A stretch of DNA of 42,118 nucleotides from DASUFH01 sp036274645. Lineage in GTDB: Bacteria > Acidobacteriota > Terriglobia > 20CM-2-55-15. The position numbers and the translations under genes are program-made. The stretch spans positions 1 through 42,118 of the forward strand of contig DASUFH010000138.1 in assembly GCA_036274645.1 (NCBI GenBank), in the 5' to 3' direction. The notes below the pieces were generated by a model. It did no database searches. It worked only from the letters and a program-made list of their open reading frames with translations, and was not told the DNA's origin. This document shows, in pieces, positions 35,518 through 42,118 of this stretch (position 1 is the first letter of the stretch; each line of letters opens with the position of its first letter).

Positions 35518-36054
35518 TCATTTGCCGAAACACACCGTTTCATATCGGCTGTCAACGCCGCTCGAGCTGTACTGTGGAGTCCATCCAGCGGGATCCTGAA
35601 ACAGCCGGATCGCCCGAATCTCGCGGCTGGCGCAGAGATCGAACCAGTGCAGCGTTCCGCGCGGCACCCGTATCAGGTCTCCCGGTTCCACCTCGATTGC
35701 GGTCACCGGGCCGTCTTTGGGCCGGATGTGAAAAAGACCCCGTCCATGGATGATGAAGCGCACTTCATCTTCGTCGTGCCAGTGCTCTCGATTGAACTTC
35801 TGGAGCATGGCGTCCAGACCGGGCGTGCTTGAATTGACGCTGATCACGTCGGCCGTCACGTAGCCTCCGGATGCCTTAAGACGGTCGATTTCATCCTTGT
35901 AAACTTCGAGGATCTCCGCCTGGGACGCGTCCGGGGCCAGCGGATGCGCCGGCTTCCAGACTGCGTAATCGATGCCGATACTTCCGAGATGCTCCGCTAT
36001 CGGCCCGGCGCCGTGAAAGGCGCGTTGCTCATCCGGGATTCGGACGATCGCCAT
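35518..36054 (-). CDS. mtnD: Acireductone dioxygenase (ARD)
   Basis: 178 residues, cupin fold. Oxidises acireductone in methionine salvage, giving the keto acid precursor of methionine plus formate when iron is bound. Metal ligands H91, H93, E97 (REHWHDEDEVRF) and H136 (TLHWF) are all present. The start at 36054 has GGAGG 4 nt before it; the frame stays open to 36240. The gene begins inside the 3' end of mtnB, overlapping it by 58 bp in another frame, so translation is coupled. Confidence 0.95.
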   Translation of the reverse strand: MAIVRIPDEQRAFHGAGPIAEHLGSIGIDYAVWKPAHPLAPDASQAEILEVYKDEIDRLKASGGYVTADVISVNSSTPGLDAMLQKFNREHWHDEDEVRFIIHGRGLFHIRPKDGPVTAIEVEPGDLIRVPRGTLHWFDLCASREIRAIRLFQDPAGWTPQYSSSGVDSRYETVCFGK

Positions 36055-36647
36055 AAGACCTCCATCAGAAATTCCAGTATTTCCACGTGCCGTGTCGCTT
36101 CGGCCAGATCGCGGCCCCACGTATACAGGCCGTGGCGGCGGATCAGGAAAGCCCGAAGCGACGGCTTTTCCGCGAGCAGCGTTTCCACTTCGGCGGCCAG
36201 TTCGCGCATATTCTGGCTGTTTTCGAGCACGGGAATCCATTCACGGTGTTCATGCGTGTCGATGCCTGCGAGTCCCTTGAGCATTTCATATCCGTGGATG
36301 ACGAACCCGCCATCAGCCGCGGCCCGGTCGGACATCATCGTTCCGTGGATTGAATGCGTGTGCAGCACCGCTCCCGCGGTCCGGTTGCGATAAATTGCCA
36401 GATGAAGCAGGGTCTCGGCGGAAGGCCGCGCGCCGGCCGGCCGGAGAACCGCGCCATCGCCATCGATCTCCAGAATCTGATCCGGTGTGAGAGAGCCCTT
36501 GGCGGCCGCGCTTTCCGTGATGGCCACGCGCAGGGGTTCGCGGCCGGCCACGGCGCTGAAGTTGCCGCTGGTGCCCAGGACCCAGCCGCGTTCGTAAAAT
36601 CCCTTTCCGGCCGCGGCCAGTTGCCCGGCCAGTTCAGAGAAGCTCAT
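35997..36647 (-). CDS. mtnB: Methylthioribulose-1-phosphate dehydratase
   Basis: 216 residues, class II aldolase fold. Dehydrates methylthioribulose-1-phosphate in methionine salvage. Zinc ligands H96 and H98 (LHTHSIHGT) and a C-terminal His in RRHGLYTWG are present, with LGTSGNFS near residue 24-31. The last 15 or so residues (SSESRMSNAPFTAPGR) run past the usual end, VLWR, into the mtnD overlap, so the tail is probably a by-product of the overlap. First gene of mtnB-mtnD; the start is only 9 nt from a TATAAT on the same strand, so it may be leaderless. Confidence 0.93.
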   Translation of the reverse strand: MSFSELAGQLAAAGKGFYERGWVLGTSGNFSAVAGREPLRVAITESAAAKGSLTPDQILEIDGDGAVLRPAGARPSAETLLHLAIYRNRTAGAVLHTHSIHGTMMSDRAAADGGFVIHGYEMLKGLAGIDTHEHREWIPVLENSQNMRELAAEVETLLAEKPSLRAFLIRRHGLYTWGRDLAEATRHVEILEFLMEVLWRSSESRMSNAPFTAPGR

Positions 36648-36655
36648 GGAGCGGC

Positions 36656-36665
36656 ATTATATAAT
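36656..36665. promoter_or_regulatory. Bidirectional -10 element between mtnB and the radical SAM gene
   Basis: ATTATATAAT, a perfect palindrome that carries TATAAT on both strands, in a 33-bp gap between divergent genes. No good -35 is seen on either side. Confidence 0.5.
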
Positions 36666-36680
36666 CCCGCGATCGTTGTT

Positions 36681-37766
36681 ATGGATGAACCTCGCAACCT
36701 CGGGCCGTCCATCCCGATCAAGGGACGCGGCGCCGTCAGCAACCCTGCCAATCGATTTGAGCGGCTGAGCTACGGCGCGCCCGATGACGAAACCTCGGGT
36801 GAAGAGGGGCCGGGTCTCCAGACGATCCTGCTGAAAGACACCTCCCGTTCGATCATCAACTATAACGACAGCCCGGATGTGGGATTCGACGCCAGTGTGA
36901 ATCCTTATCGGGGATGTGAACATGGCTGTGTTTATTGCTTTGCGCGTCCGAATCACGAGTACCTGGGTTTTTCCGCGGGACTCGACTTCGAAACGAGAAT
37001 TCTCGTGAAGGAAGACGCGCCGGAGTTGTTGCGTCGGGAACTGGCCCGGCAGTCCTGGAGGCCGCAGACGATTGCCATCAGCGGCGTGACGGACGCCTAT
37101 CAGCCGGTCGAGCGACGGTTGGAACTGACCCGCCGCTGTCTGGCCGTGTTGGCGGAGTGCCGCAATCCCGTCGTCATCATTACCAAGAACGAGTTGGTTA
37201 CCCGCGACATCGACCTGCTTGGCGAACTGGCCCGGTATCAGGCCGCGCTGGTATTCATCTCGGTTACCACGCTGCAACCGGAACTGGCGCGTGAACTTGA
37301 ACCGCGCGCGTCGCAGCCGGCGCGTCGTCTGGCCGCAATTGAAGCGCTGGCCACGGCCCGTATACCTGTCGGGGTGTTGACCGCGCCGGTGATTCCCGGC
37401 CTGACCGATCATGAAATGCCGGCGATCCTCGCCGCCGCGGCCAAATCCGGCGCGGTTGCCGCGGGCTATGTGGCGTTGCGTTTGCCGTACGGCGTGTCCG
37501 ACCTGTTTGAGGAGTGGCTCGAACATCACGCGCCCGCGGCGAAAAGCAAGATCCTGAATCGCGTCCGGTCCATGCGGGACGGCCGGTTGAACGATCCCCA
37601 ATTCAGCAGCCGGATGCGGGGGAGTGGCGCCTACGCCGGCCACATCCGGCAGCTGTTTGATATTTCGTGCCGGAAGGCCGGCCTCGACCGCGAACGCCCG
37701 GCGTTGAGCGTAGAGAGTTTCCGGCGGCCGCTGTCCCCGCAGATGGAATTGTTTGCTCCAGATTGA
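36681..37766 (+). CDS. PA0069-family radical SAM protein
   Basis: 361 residues. The iron-sulfur motif C79-x3-C83-x2-C86 (YRGCEHGCVYCFARP) binds the [4Fe-4S] cluster that cleaves S-adenosylmethionine. Start segment GRGAVSNPANRFE and later SVTTLQPELARELEPRASQPARRLAAIEALATARIPVGVLTAPVIPGLTD are typical of the PA0069 group, whose reaction is unknown, though it is related to spore photoproduct lyase-like proteins. Cytosolic. ATG 36681 is chosen because homologous sequence begins here; the open frame before it is antisense to mtnB. Confidence 0.88.
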   Translation: MDEPRNLGPSIPIKGRGAVSNPANRFERLSYGAPDDETSGEEGPGLQTILLKDTSRSIINYNDSPDVGFDASVNPYRGCEHGCVYCFARPNHEYLGFSAGLDFETRILVKEDAPELLRRELARQSWRPQTIAISGVTDAYQPVERRLELTRRCLAVLAECRNPVVIITKNELVTRDIDLLGELARYQAALVFISVTTLQPELARELEPRASQPARRLAAIEALATARIPVGVLTAPVIPGLTDHEMPAILAAAAKSGAVAAGYVALRLPYGVSDLFEEWLEHHAPAAKSKILNRVRSMRDGRLNDPQFSSRMRGSGAYAGHIRQLFDISCRKAGLDRERPALSVESFRRPLSPQMELFAPD

Positions 37767-37893
37767 CGCGCTGGCGTAAAGAGGCTTTCCTCCACGGATG
37801 GGACGGACTGCCTCAAGCTTGACGCGCTTTCGGAACCGTTGATATAAGCCTCCACGTTTTTCAAATGTCAGCCCAGTGTGAAAGGAGACATCC

Positions 37894-38709
37894 ATGAAGT
37901 GTGTACTGCATCGGTTTGCGGTCGTATGTGTTGCCGGAATGTTCTTCATGACAGCCGTCATTGCCGCCTCGCAGGCGCCTCGCGGCGCGGGAACTGGAGC
38001 GCCGGGACAGGGACCACGCGCCGGCGGCGCCCCGGGCGGGCGCGGCGCCGGTGGGCGTGGCGCCGGACCTGCCGTTCCTGCCAACCAGCCACAGCCGCGC
38101 GACGATGCGAGACACCAGGATTTCGTCGGCATGACGAACATTGCCCGAAATGGAGGCAAAATCGATCTGCTCTTCGTGGGGGATTCCATTACCGAACTGT
38201 GGGGACGTACCGGAAGAGCGGTGTGGGAGAAGAACTTTCTTCCTCTCCGGCCCGCGAACTTCGGTATATCCGGCGATACCACGCAGGGCGTTCTCTGGCG
38301 CATGCAGAATGGCGAACTCGACGGCTTCAAGGCGAAGCTGATCGTGTTCATGCTGGGTACCAACAATATCAACCGGAATCCGGACGACGAGATCGCGGAC
38401 GGCGACCGCCTCATTGTCGAGGAGTTCAAGAAGCGGCAGCCGCAGGCAAAGGTGCTGGTGCTGGGGATCTTTCCTCGCGGCGCCCAGGCGACGGATCCGA
38501 ATCGCGAACATATCAAGAACATCAACGGCAAACTGGCCCGGCTTGCCGACAACAAACAGGTGTTCTACATGGATATCGGTGAGAAATTTCTCACTGCCGA
38601 CGGAACCTTGACTACCGAAATCATGGCGGACGGCCTTCATCCCACGGCCAGGGGGTATGAGATCTGGGCCGCCGCAATCATGGATAAGGTGAGGGAACTG
38701 ATGAAGTAG
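37894..38709 (+). CDS. Secreted SGNH/GDSL-type hydrolase
   Basis: 271 residues. Signal peptide (1-25), a Gly/Ala/Arg-rich linker (about 28-60), then an SGNH hydrolase domain with the four blocks: GDS (Ser98), SGD at about 126-128, GTNN (Asn157) and D246-x2-H249 in DGLHPT. It probably removes acetyl groups from polysaccharides, as most secreted members of this bacterial branch do (inference). AAAGGAG precedes the ATG. The linker resembles that of the next two secreted proteins. Confidence 0.9.
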   Translation: MKCVLHRFAVVCVAGMFFMTAVIAASQAPRGAGTGAPGQGPRAGGAPGGRGAGGRGAGPAVPANQPQPRDDARHQDFVGMTNIARNGGKIDLLFVGDSITELWGRTGRAVWEKNFLPLRPANFGISGDTTQGVLWRMQNGELDGFKAKLIVFMLGTNNINRNPDDEIADGDRLIVEEFKKRQPQAKVLVLGIFPRGAQATDPNREHIKNINGKLARLADNKQVFYMDIGEKFLTADGTLTTEIMADGLHPTARGYEIWAAAIMDKVRELMK

Positions 38710-38863
38710 GGAAGTCCGGACACTCAGGCGCCGTTGGGAGACTTGCGCACTGGACCAACCGGCGCCCCGGCCGCCGGATGGCGCCATACCTGCCCTCAAA
38801 ACGAAACGCTTGAACCCGGATGGCCCCAAGGTAGCATGGGCTTTCGATCATGGAGGTCGAGCA

Positions 38864-39427
38864 ATGAGCATCAGAAGGAGTCTGGTCGTTTTGGGGGCTG
38901 CGGCGCTTTGTCTGGCGCTGGTTCCCGGCGTATATGCCCAGCGGGGCCGCGGCGGCGGAGGGGGCGCTCCAGGCGGCGGCTTCAGAGGCAACTCCAATCC
39001 TGGCGGTGGACGTCCGGCCACGGCGCCGGCGCGGCCATCCAATGCCGCTCCCAGGCCGGACAGGCCCGAATCCAGAGGAGCGGAGAAGAAGTCATCCGGC
39101 GGCGCGGCCTCGTCCAACAGTGTCGCGAGCCAGATTGAAAAGAACCCACGCGCTGCCGCCAATGTTGAGCGCCTGCTGCCGGTCGGAATGACCCTCGACG
39201 AAGCTTCAGAAGGATTCAAGAATCGCGGCCAGTTTATCGCCGCGCTGCACGTGTCCAAGAACCTGAACATCCCTTTTACGGATCTGAAGGCAAGAATGAC
39301 CGGAGAAGATCCGATGTCGCTCGGCAAATCCATCCACGCCCTGAAACCGGACATGAACAGCGGGGATGTGGATGACGCGGTGAAAACGGCCGAGAAGGAA
39401 GCCCGGGAGACCGAAAACCCGACTTAG
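38864..39427 (+). CDS. Secreted protein with Gly-rich linker, unknown
   Basis: 187 residues. Signal peptide (1-25, ending VYA-Q), a Gly/Arg/Pro/Ala-rich linker (26-85), then a helical C-terminal part (ASQIEKNPRAAANVERLLPVGMTLDEASEGFKNRGQFIAALHVSKNLNIPFTDLKARMTGEDPMSLGKSIHALKP). The helical part looks like a small binding domain; similar ones occur in acidobacterial exported proteins. ATG 38864 is decided by GGAGG 7 nt upstream. No function known. Confidence 0.7.
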   Translation: MSIRRSLVVLGAAALCLALVPGVYAQRGRGGGGGAPGGGFRGNSNPGGGRPATAPARPSNAAPRPDRPESRGAEKKSSGGAASSNSVASQIEKNPRAAANVERLLPVGMTLDEASEGFKNRGQFIAALHVSKNLNIPFTDLKARMTGEDPMSLGKSIHALKPDMNSGDVDDAVKTAEKEARETENPT

Positions 39428-39684
39428 AGCAGGACTGCTTCGCAGAGTAGACCGGCGTGCGGAAATCCCCTCCTGGTCAAAGAGGGGGACGCGCCGTTAG
39501 GAGCCTTACCGAAGCTGTCCCTGGACGTGGAGTTTCATCGGCGGCAGAATGTCTGCCGAGAGATGGAACAACCTCCCAGACTACGCCCGGTCAGACGGTT
39601 CGCGGTGGGCTCCAATGGACGTCTCCCTCCTTGGCCAGGATGGGAACCCCCCGAAATCTCCATCGAACGGAAAAACGATACGGA

Positions 39685-40512
39685 GTGAGCATCAGCGTTC
39701 AACGAATCCCCCTCATCTTCATTCTCCTGACCGGTCTGGCGTTTCCCGTTCTCGTCAACGCGGCGCCGGATCCGGACGCATGGACCTTTTCGGAGACGTT
39801 TCAGGGCAGCCACGAAAACTCCGGTTCCGTCCTCAAGCTCGATTCCTCCATCGGCTACCGCTTCAGCGAACGTTTTACCGGGGGAGTCGGCGCGCCCCTG
39901 TATCTGACCCACAGTTCGTCGGCTTCGACCACCACAAACGGATCTTTCGCCGCCGGATTGGGCAACGTCTATCTGACACTCGGCTACTTTCGCGATCTTT
40001 CCGAACTGCAATACTCCTCAACCATCACGGTGACCGCGCCAACCGGGGACGAAAGCAAGGGGTTTAGCACCGGCCGCGTTACAGTGGACTGGAACAATCG
40101 CCTGGCTGCGGATCTGCCGCATGGTTCGGCGTTCGTCAGTCTGGGATTCGCCAACACGGTTTCGGACACCGCGTTCTTTGTCCGCCCATTCAGTTCGCTT
40201 GGCTTTGTGACTCACATGGAAGGTGGAGGGACTCTCCGTCTGGCGCCTGCTGTCAGCGCGGGTGGATCGGCTTATGGCGTCATCGCCTCGGGCGAACAAA
40301 CGATCGTCAATAAGGTCAACCGGTCCGGGGGATCGTCCGGCGCCGGCGGAAGACGCGTAACCAACGCTTCTGAAGCCAACGATCACGGGTTTTCGGGTTG
40401 GCTGGATTTCCTGGCAGGTCCATCTGTGGACCTGGAGGTGGGTTACAGCCGCAGCATTGCTTACGAACTGAACTCGGTGTTCTTTCTGCTGCGGTATACC
40501 TACCGGCCCTGA
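39685..40512 (+). CDS. Predicted outer-membrane beta-barrel protein
   Basis: About 275 residues. Signal peptide (VQRIPLIFILLTGLAFPVLVNAAPD) then alternating hydrophobic/polar strands with aromatic girdles (GYRFSERFTGGVGAPLYLT, AGLGNVYLTLGYFRDL, VTVDWNNRLAADLPHG) and a C-terminal strand ending in aromatic residues (SVFFLLRYTYRP). The pattern is that of a transporter-like outer-membrane barrel of about 12 strands. The GTG at 39685 starts at the signal peptide; longer forms are open to 39457 without a signal. Its 3' end overlaps argH by 13 bp tail to tail. Confidence 0.65.
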   Translation: MSISVQRIPLIFILLTGLAFPVLVNAAPDPDAWTFSETFQGSHENSGSVLKLDSSIGYRFSERFTGGVGAPLYLTHSSSASTTTNGSFAAGLGNVYLTLGYFRDLSELQYSSTITVTAPTGDESKGFSTGRVTVDWNNRLAADLPHGSAFVSLGFANTVSDTAFFVRPFSSLGFVTHMEGGGTLRLAPAVSAGGSAYGVIASGEQTIVNKVNRSGGSSGAGGRRVTNASEANDHGFSGWLDFLAGPSVDLEVGYSRSIAYELNSVFFLLRYTYRP

Positions 40513-41828
40513 GACGCGTCAGAGCCGGCAAACGACCCGGCCTTGCGCCGGACGATATTGGCGGGCAGGAGATAATCCGCAGGGAGACCCGCAAACTCCG
40601 GCGAGAACGCCGTCAGATCGATGGCCGCAAGAGTCTTTCCCTCGGACAGCGCCTGGCGCACGGCGCGGGCAACGATGTCGTGCGCGTCCCGGAAGGGGAC
40701 GCCCCGTCCTACGAGAAAATCCGCGAGATCGGTTGCGCCCATGAAGGAATCGGACGCGGCTTCATTCATGACGGCCGATTTGACCTCCACCGTCGACGCC
40801 GCCAGGCGGAGCACGCTCACCGAGAGATGCAGGTTTTCGAATACGGCCAGGAACGCTTCCTTGTCTTCCTGCAGGTCCTTGTTATATCCGGTCGGAAGAC
40901 CTTTCATGACGGAAAGAAGGCCGGTCAGTGATCCGATCGTCACTCCGGCTTTGCCCCGGATCAACTCCAGCCCGTCGGGATTTTTCTTCTGCGGCATCAG
41001 GCTGCTGCCGGTGGTGATCTTTTCGGAGAGTTCCAGAAAGCCGAACTCCGTGGTCGAATAGATGATCCAGTCTTCGGCCAGACGGCTGGCGTGAGTCATG
41101 GCGATGGCGGCGTTGGAGAGAAACTCCAGCACGAAGTCGCGGTCCGACGTCGCGTCCAGGCTGTTGGCGGAGACATCCGTAAAACCGAGTTCCTGCGCAA
41201 TGGCTTTCCGATCGAGCGGAAAGTTCGATCCGGCCACGGCGCCCGATCCCAGGGGAAGGATGTTGACGCGGCCAAGAGACTGTTCAAACCGCTCGCGGTC
41301 GCGGCGGAACATCTCGACATAGGCCATGCAGTAGTGCCGCCAGCGAATGGGCTGAGCCCGCCGCAGGTGCGTGTAGGCCGGCAGCAGGGTGTCGGGATGT
41401 CCGGCGCCACATTCCTCGAGCGCCTGCGCCAGCGCCTCAAGCTCCGCGACCACGAGTTGGACAGCCTGCCGCACAAACAAACGGAAGTCCGTTGCGACCT
41501 GATCGTTCCGGCTGCGTCCGGTGTGCAACTTTCTGGCGACCGCCCCAATCTTGCCGAGAAGCGTCGCTTCGACGAAGGTATGGACATCTTCGAAGGGCAG
41601 GTCTCTGATCTTTTCGGGCGTGTATTCGGCGAGGATGCTTTCGAGGCCCTGATCGATGGCCTGCCATTCGCCCTCGCTGAGCACGCCATACCGGTGTAGC
41701 CCGCGCGCGTGAGCCCGGCTCGCCCGGACGTCGACATCCAGGAGGATGGCGTCGACCGGCAGCGAGCGGTTTAACTTCTCGAAGACCGGGTCCTGGTCTT
41801 CCTCAAACCGTCCTTGCCAGAGTTTCAT
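40500..41828 (-). CDS. argH: Argininosuccinate lyase
   Basis: 442 residues, last step of arginine synthesis: argininosuccinate to arginine plus fumarate. The signature GSSLMPQKKNPD (about residue 275) with its catalytic Ser, HTGRSRNDQVATD near 90 and the N-terminal MKLWQGRF are all present. Immediately downstream of argG, the usual operon order. A decayed duplicate of its own first 17 codons lies just upstream, partly inside argG. It overlaps the barrel-protein gene at its 3' end by 13 bp. Confidence 0.97.
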   Translation of the reverse strand: MKLWQGRFEEDQDPVFEKLNRSLPVDAILLDVDVRASRAHARGLHRYGVLSEGEWQAIDQGLESILAEYTPEKIRDLPFEDVHTFVEATLLGKIGAVARKLHTGRSRNDQVATDFRLFVRQAVQLVVAELEALAQALEECGAGHPDTLLPAYTHLRRAQPIRWRHYCMAYVEMFRRDRERFEQSLGRVNILPLGSGAVAGSNFPLDRKAIAQELGFTDVSANSLDATSDRDFVLEFLSNAAIAMTHASRLAEDWIIYSTTEFGFLELSEKITTGSSLMPQKKNPDGLELIRGKAGVTIGSLTGLLSVMKGLPTGYNKDLQEDKEAFLAVFENLHLSVSVLRLAASTVEVKSAVMNEAASDSFMGATDLADFLVGRGVPFRDAHDIVARAVRQALSEGKTLAAIDLTAFSPEFAGLPADYLLPANIVRRKAGSFAGSDASQGR

Positions 41829-41905
41829 AGCTGTTGCGTTCGCAGATTGTTCTCGAAGACAGGGGCCGGGTCAAACCGTCTTTGCCAGGGTTTCATAGCT
41901 GCTGC
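41776..41905. repeat. Imperfect direct repeat at the argG-argH junction
   Basis: 41776-41837 (the argH start) and 41850-41905 (the argG end) match: TTCTCGAAGAC, then TCAAACCGTC, TTGCCAG and GTTTCATAGCTG in order, with a 6-bp deletion in the second. Both copies hold the ATGAAA start. Confidence 0.88.
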
Positions 41906-42118
41906 CCGTGAGACGGGCCCGGACTGCGGCGGGCAGTCCGAGCAGGTTGATGAACCCTTCGGCGTCCTGATGGTTGTAGCTGTAGCTGCCTGTATCGAAA
42001 GAAGCCATGTCGTGCCGGTAGAGGCTATACGGCGATTTGCGGCTGACTACCGTCAGATTGCCCTTGTACAGGTTCAGCGTGACCGAGCCGGTGACATACT
42101 CCTGCGTCTTGTCGAAGA
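41871..42118 (-). CDS. argG: Argininosuccinate synthase, 3' end only
   Basis: 82 C-terminal codons; the gene continues past the right edge. It joins citrulline and aspartate before argH acts. The ending TGSVTLNLYKGNLTVVSRKSPYSLYRHDMASFDT...YNHQDAEGFINLLGLP is clear ArgG. The last 10 or so residues (SSYETLAKTV) come from the sequence shared with the argH start, so the tail has been replaced or added. Confidence 0.95.
   Translation of the reverse strand, partial: FDKTQEYVTGSVTLNLYKGNLTVVSRKSPYSLYRHDMASFDTGSYSYNHQDAEGFINLLGLPAAVRARLTGSSYETLAKTV

Noticed and set aside
36657..38555. 632-codon minus-strand frame across the radical SAM and SGNH genes
   Set aside because: Crosses two well-supported genes and shows no domain.

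Overview
This window is GC-rich bacterial DNA (GC by eye around 60%). It has no rRNA, tRNA, CRISPR array or recognisable transposase. The gene content suggests a member of the Acidobacteriota or a close relative, from soil or sediment: large secreted proteins with carboxypeptidase-regulatory-like domains, split redoxin / cytochrome c-copper monooxygenase genes, PQQ dehydrogenase, Gly/Arg/Ala-rich secreted proteins, a PEP-CTERM-type protein and CIRCE-controlled groESL. This placement is inferred from gene content, not from a marker gene.

Layout. 0.1-6.7 kb: ETF-ubiquinone oxidoreductase, an M48-like protein whose HExxH motif is destroyed, a SnoaL-like lipoprotein, a TPR lipoprotein and a coiled-coil membrane protein. 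6.8-11 kb: a redoxin plus a cytochrome c/copper monooxygenase (minus strand), divergent from a PQQ dehydrogenase. 11-17.5 kb: a PEP-CTERM-like protein behind a sigma54-type promoter, a DUF4870-like membrane protein, a DsbA/FrnE-type oxidoreductase, a zinc-ribbon membrane protein, then a tight operon of an MscS-like channel, a soluble MgtE regulatory-domain protein and full MgtE. 17.6-19.7 kb: a Tat-exported amidohydrolase and an EamA transporter.

The most notable region is 19.98-24.37 kb on the minus strand. It is a compact four-gene operon: single-domain globin, a fused FAD/NAD(P)-[2Fe-2S]-membrane cytochrome b protein, an 11-haem c-type cytochrome and a Tll0287-like haem lipoprotein. Read together these look like a complete route for electrons from cytosolic NAD(P)H across the membrane to periplasmic haems, with a globin suited to nitric oxide or oxygen chemistry. 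The reductase resembles the front half of NirB, but the sirohaem nitrite-reductase half is replaced by a membrane domain with two His pairs at i/i+14 spacing, the pattern of a dihaem cytochrome b.

24.6-30.3 kb: a coiled-coil protein and a monohaem secreted protein diverge around a very large AT-rich fold-back (about 75-bp arms, first 51 bp perfect). Then come groES-groEL under a textbook sigma70 promoter and a perfect CIRCE operator, and a small membrane protein. 30.3-42.1 kb: a carboxypeptidase-regulatory-like protein, a Gly-rich secreted protein, msrA, a PPK2 kinase, overlapping mtnB-mtnD of methionine salvage, a PA0069-type radical SAM protein, an SGNH hydrolase, a small secreted protein, a predicted outer-membrane barrel, argH, and the 3' end of argG. 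A fragment of the argH 5' end is duplicated into the argG tail.

A family of short palindromic repeats (core GGCGGTCTATGACCGCC) occurs five times in intergenic DNA. The two full-length copies, in opposite orientation, both lie between convergent genes. Several genes have a -10-like hexamer only a few bases before the start codon, suggesting leaderless or short-leader transcripts.
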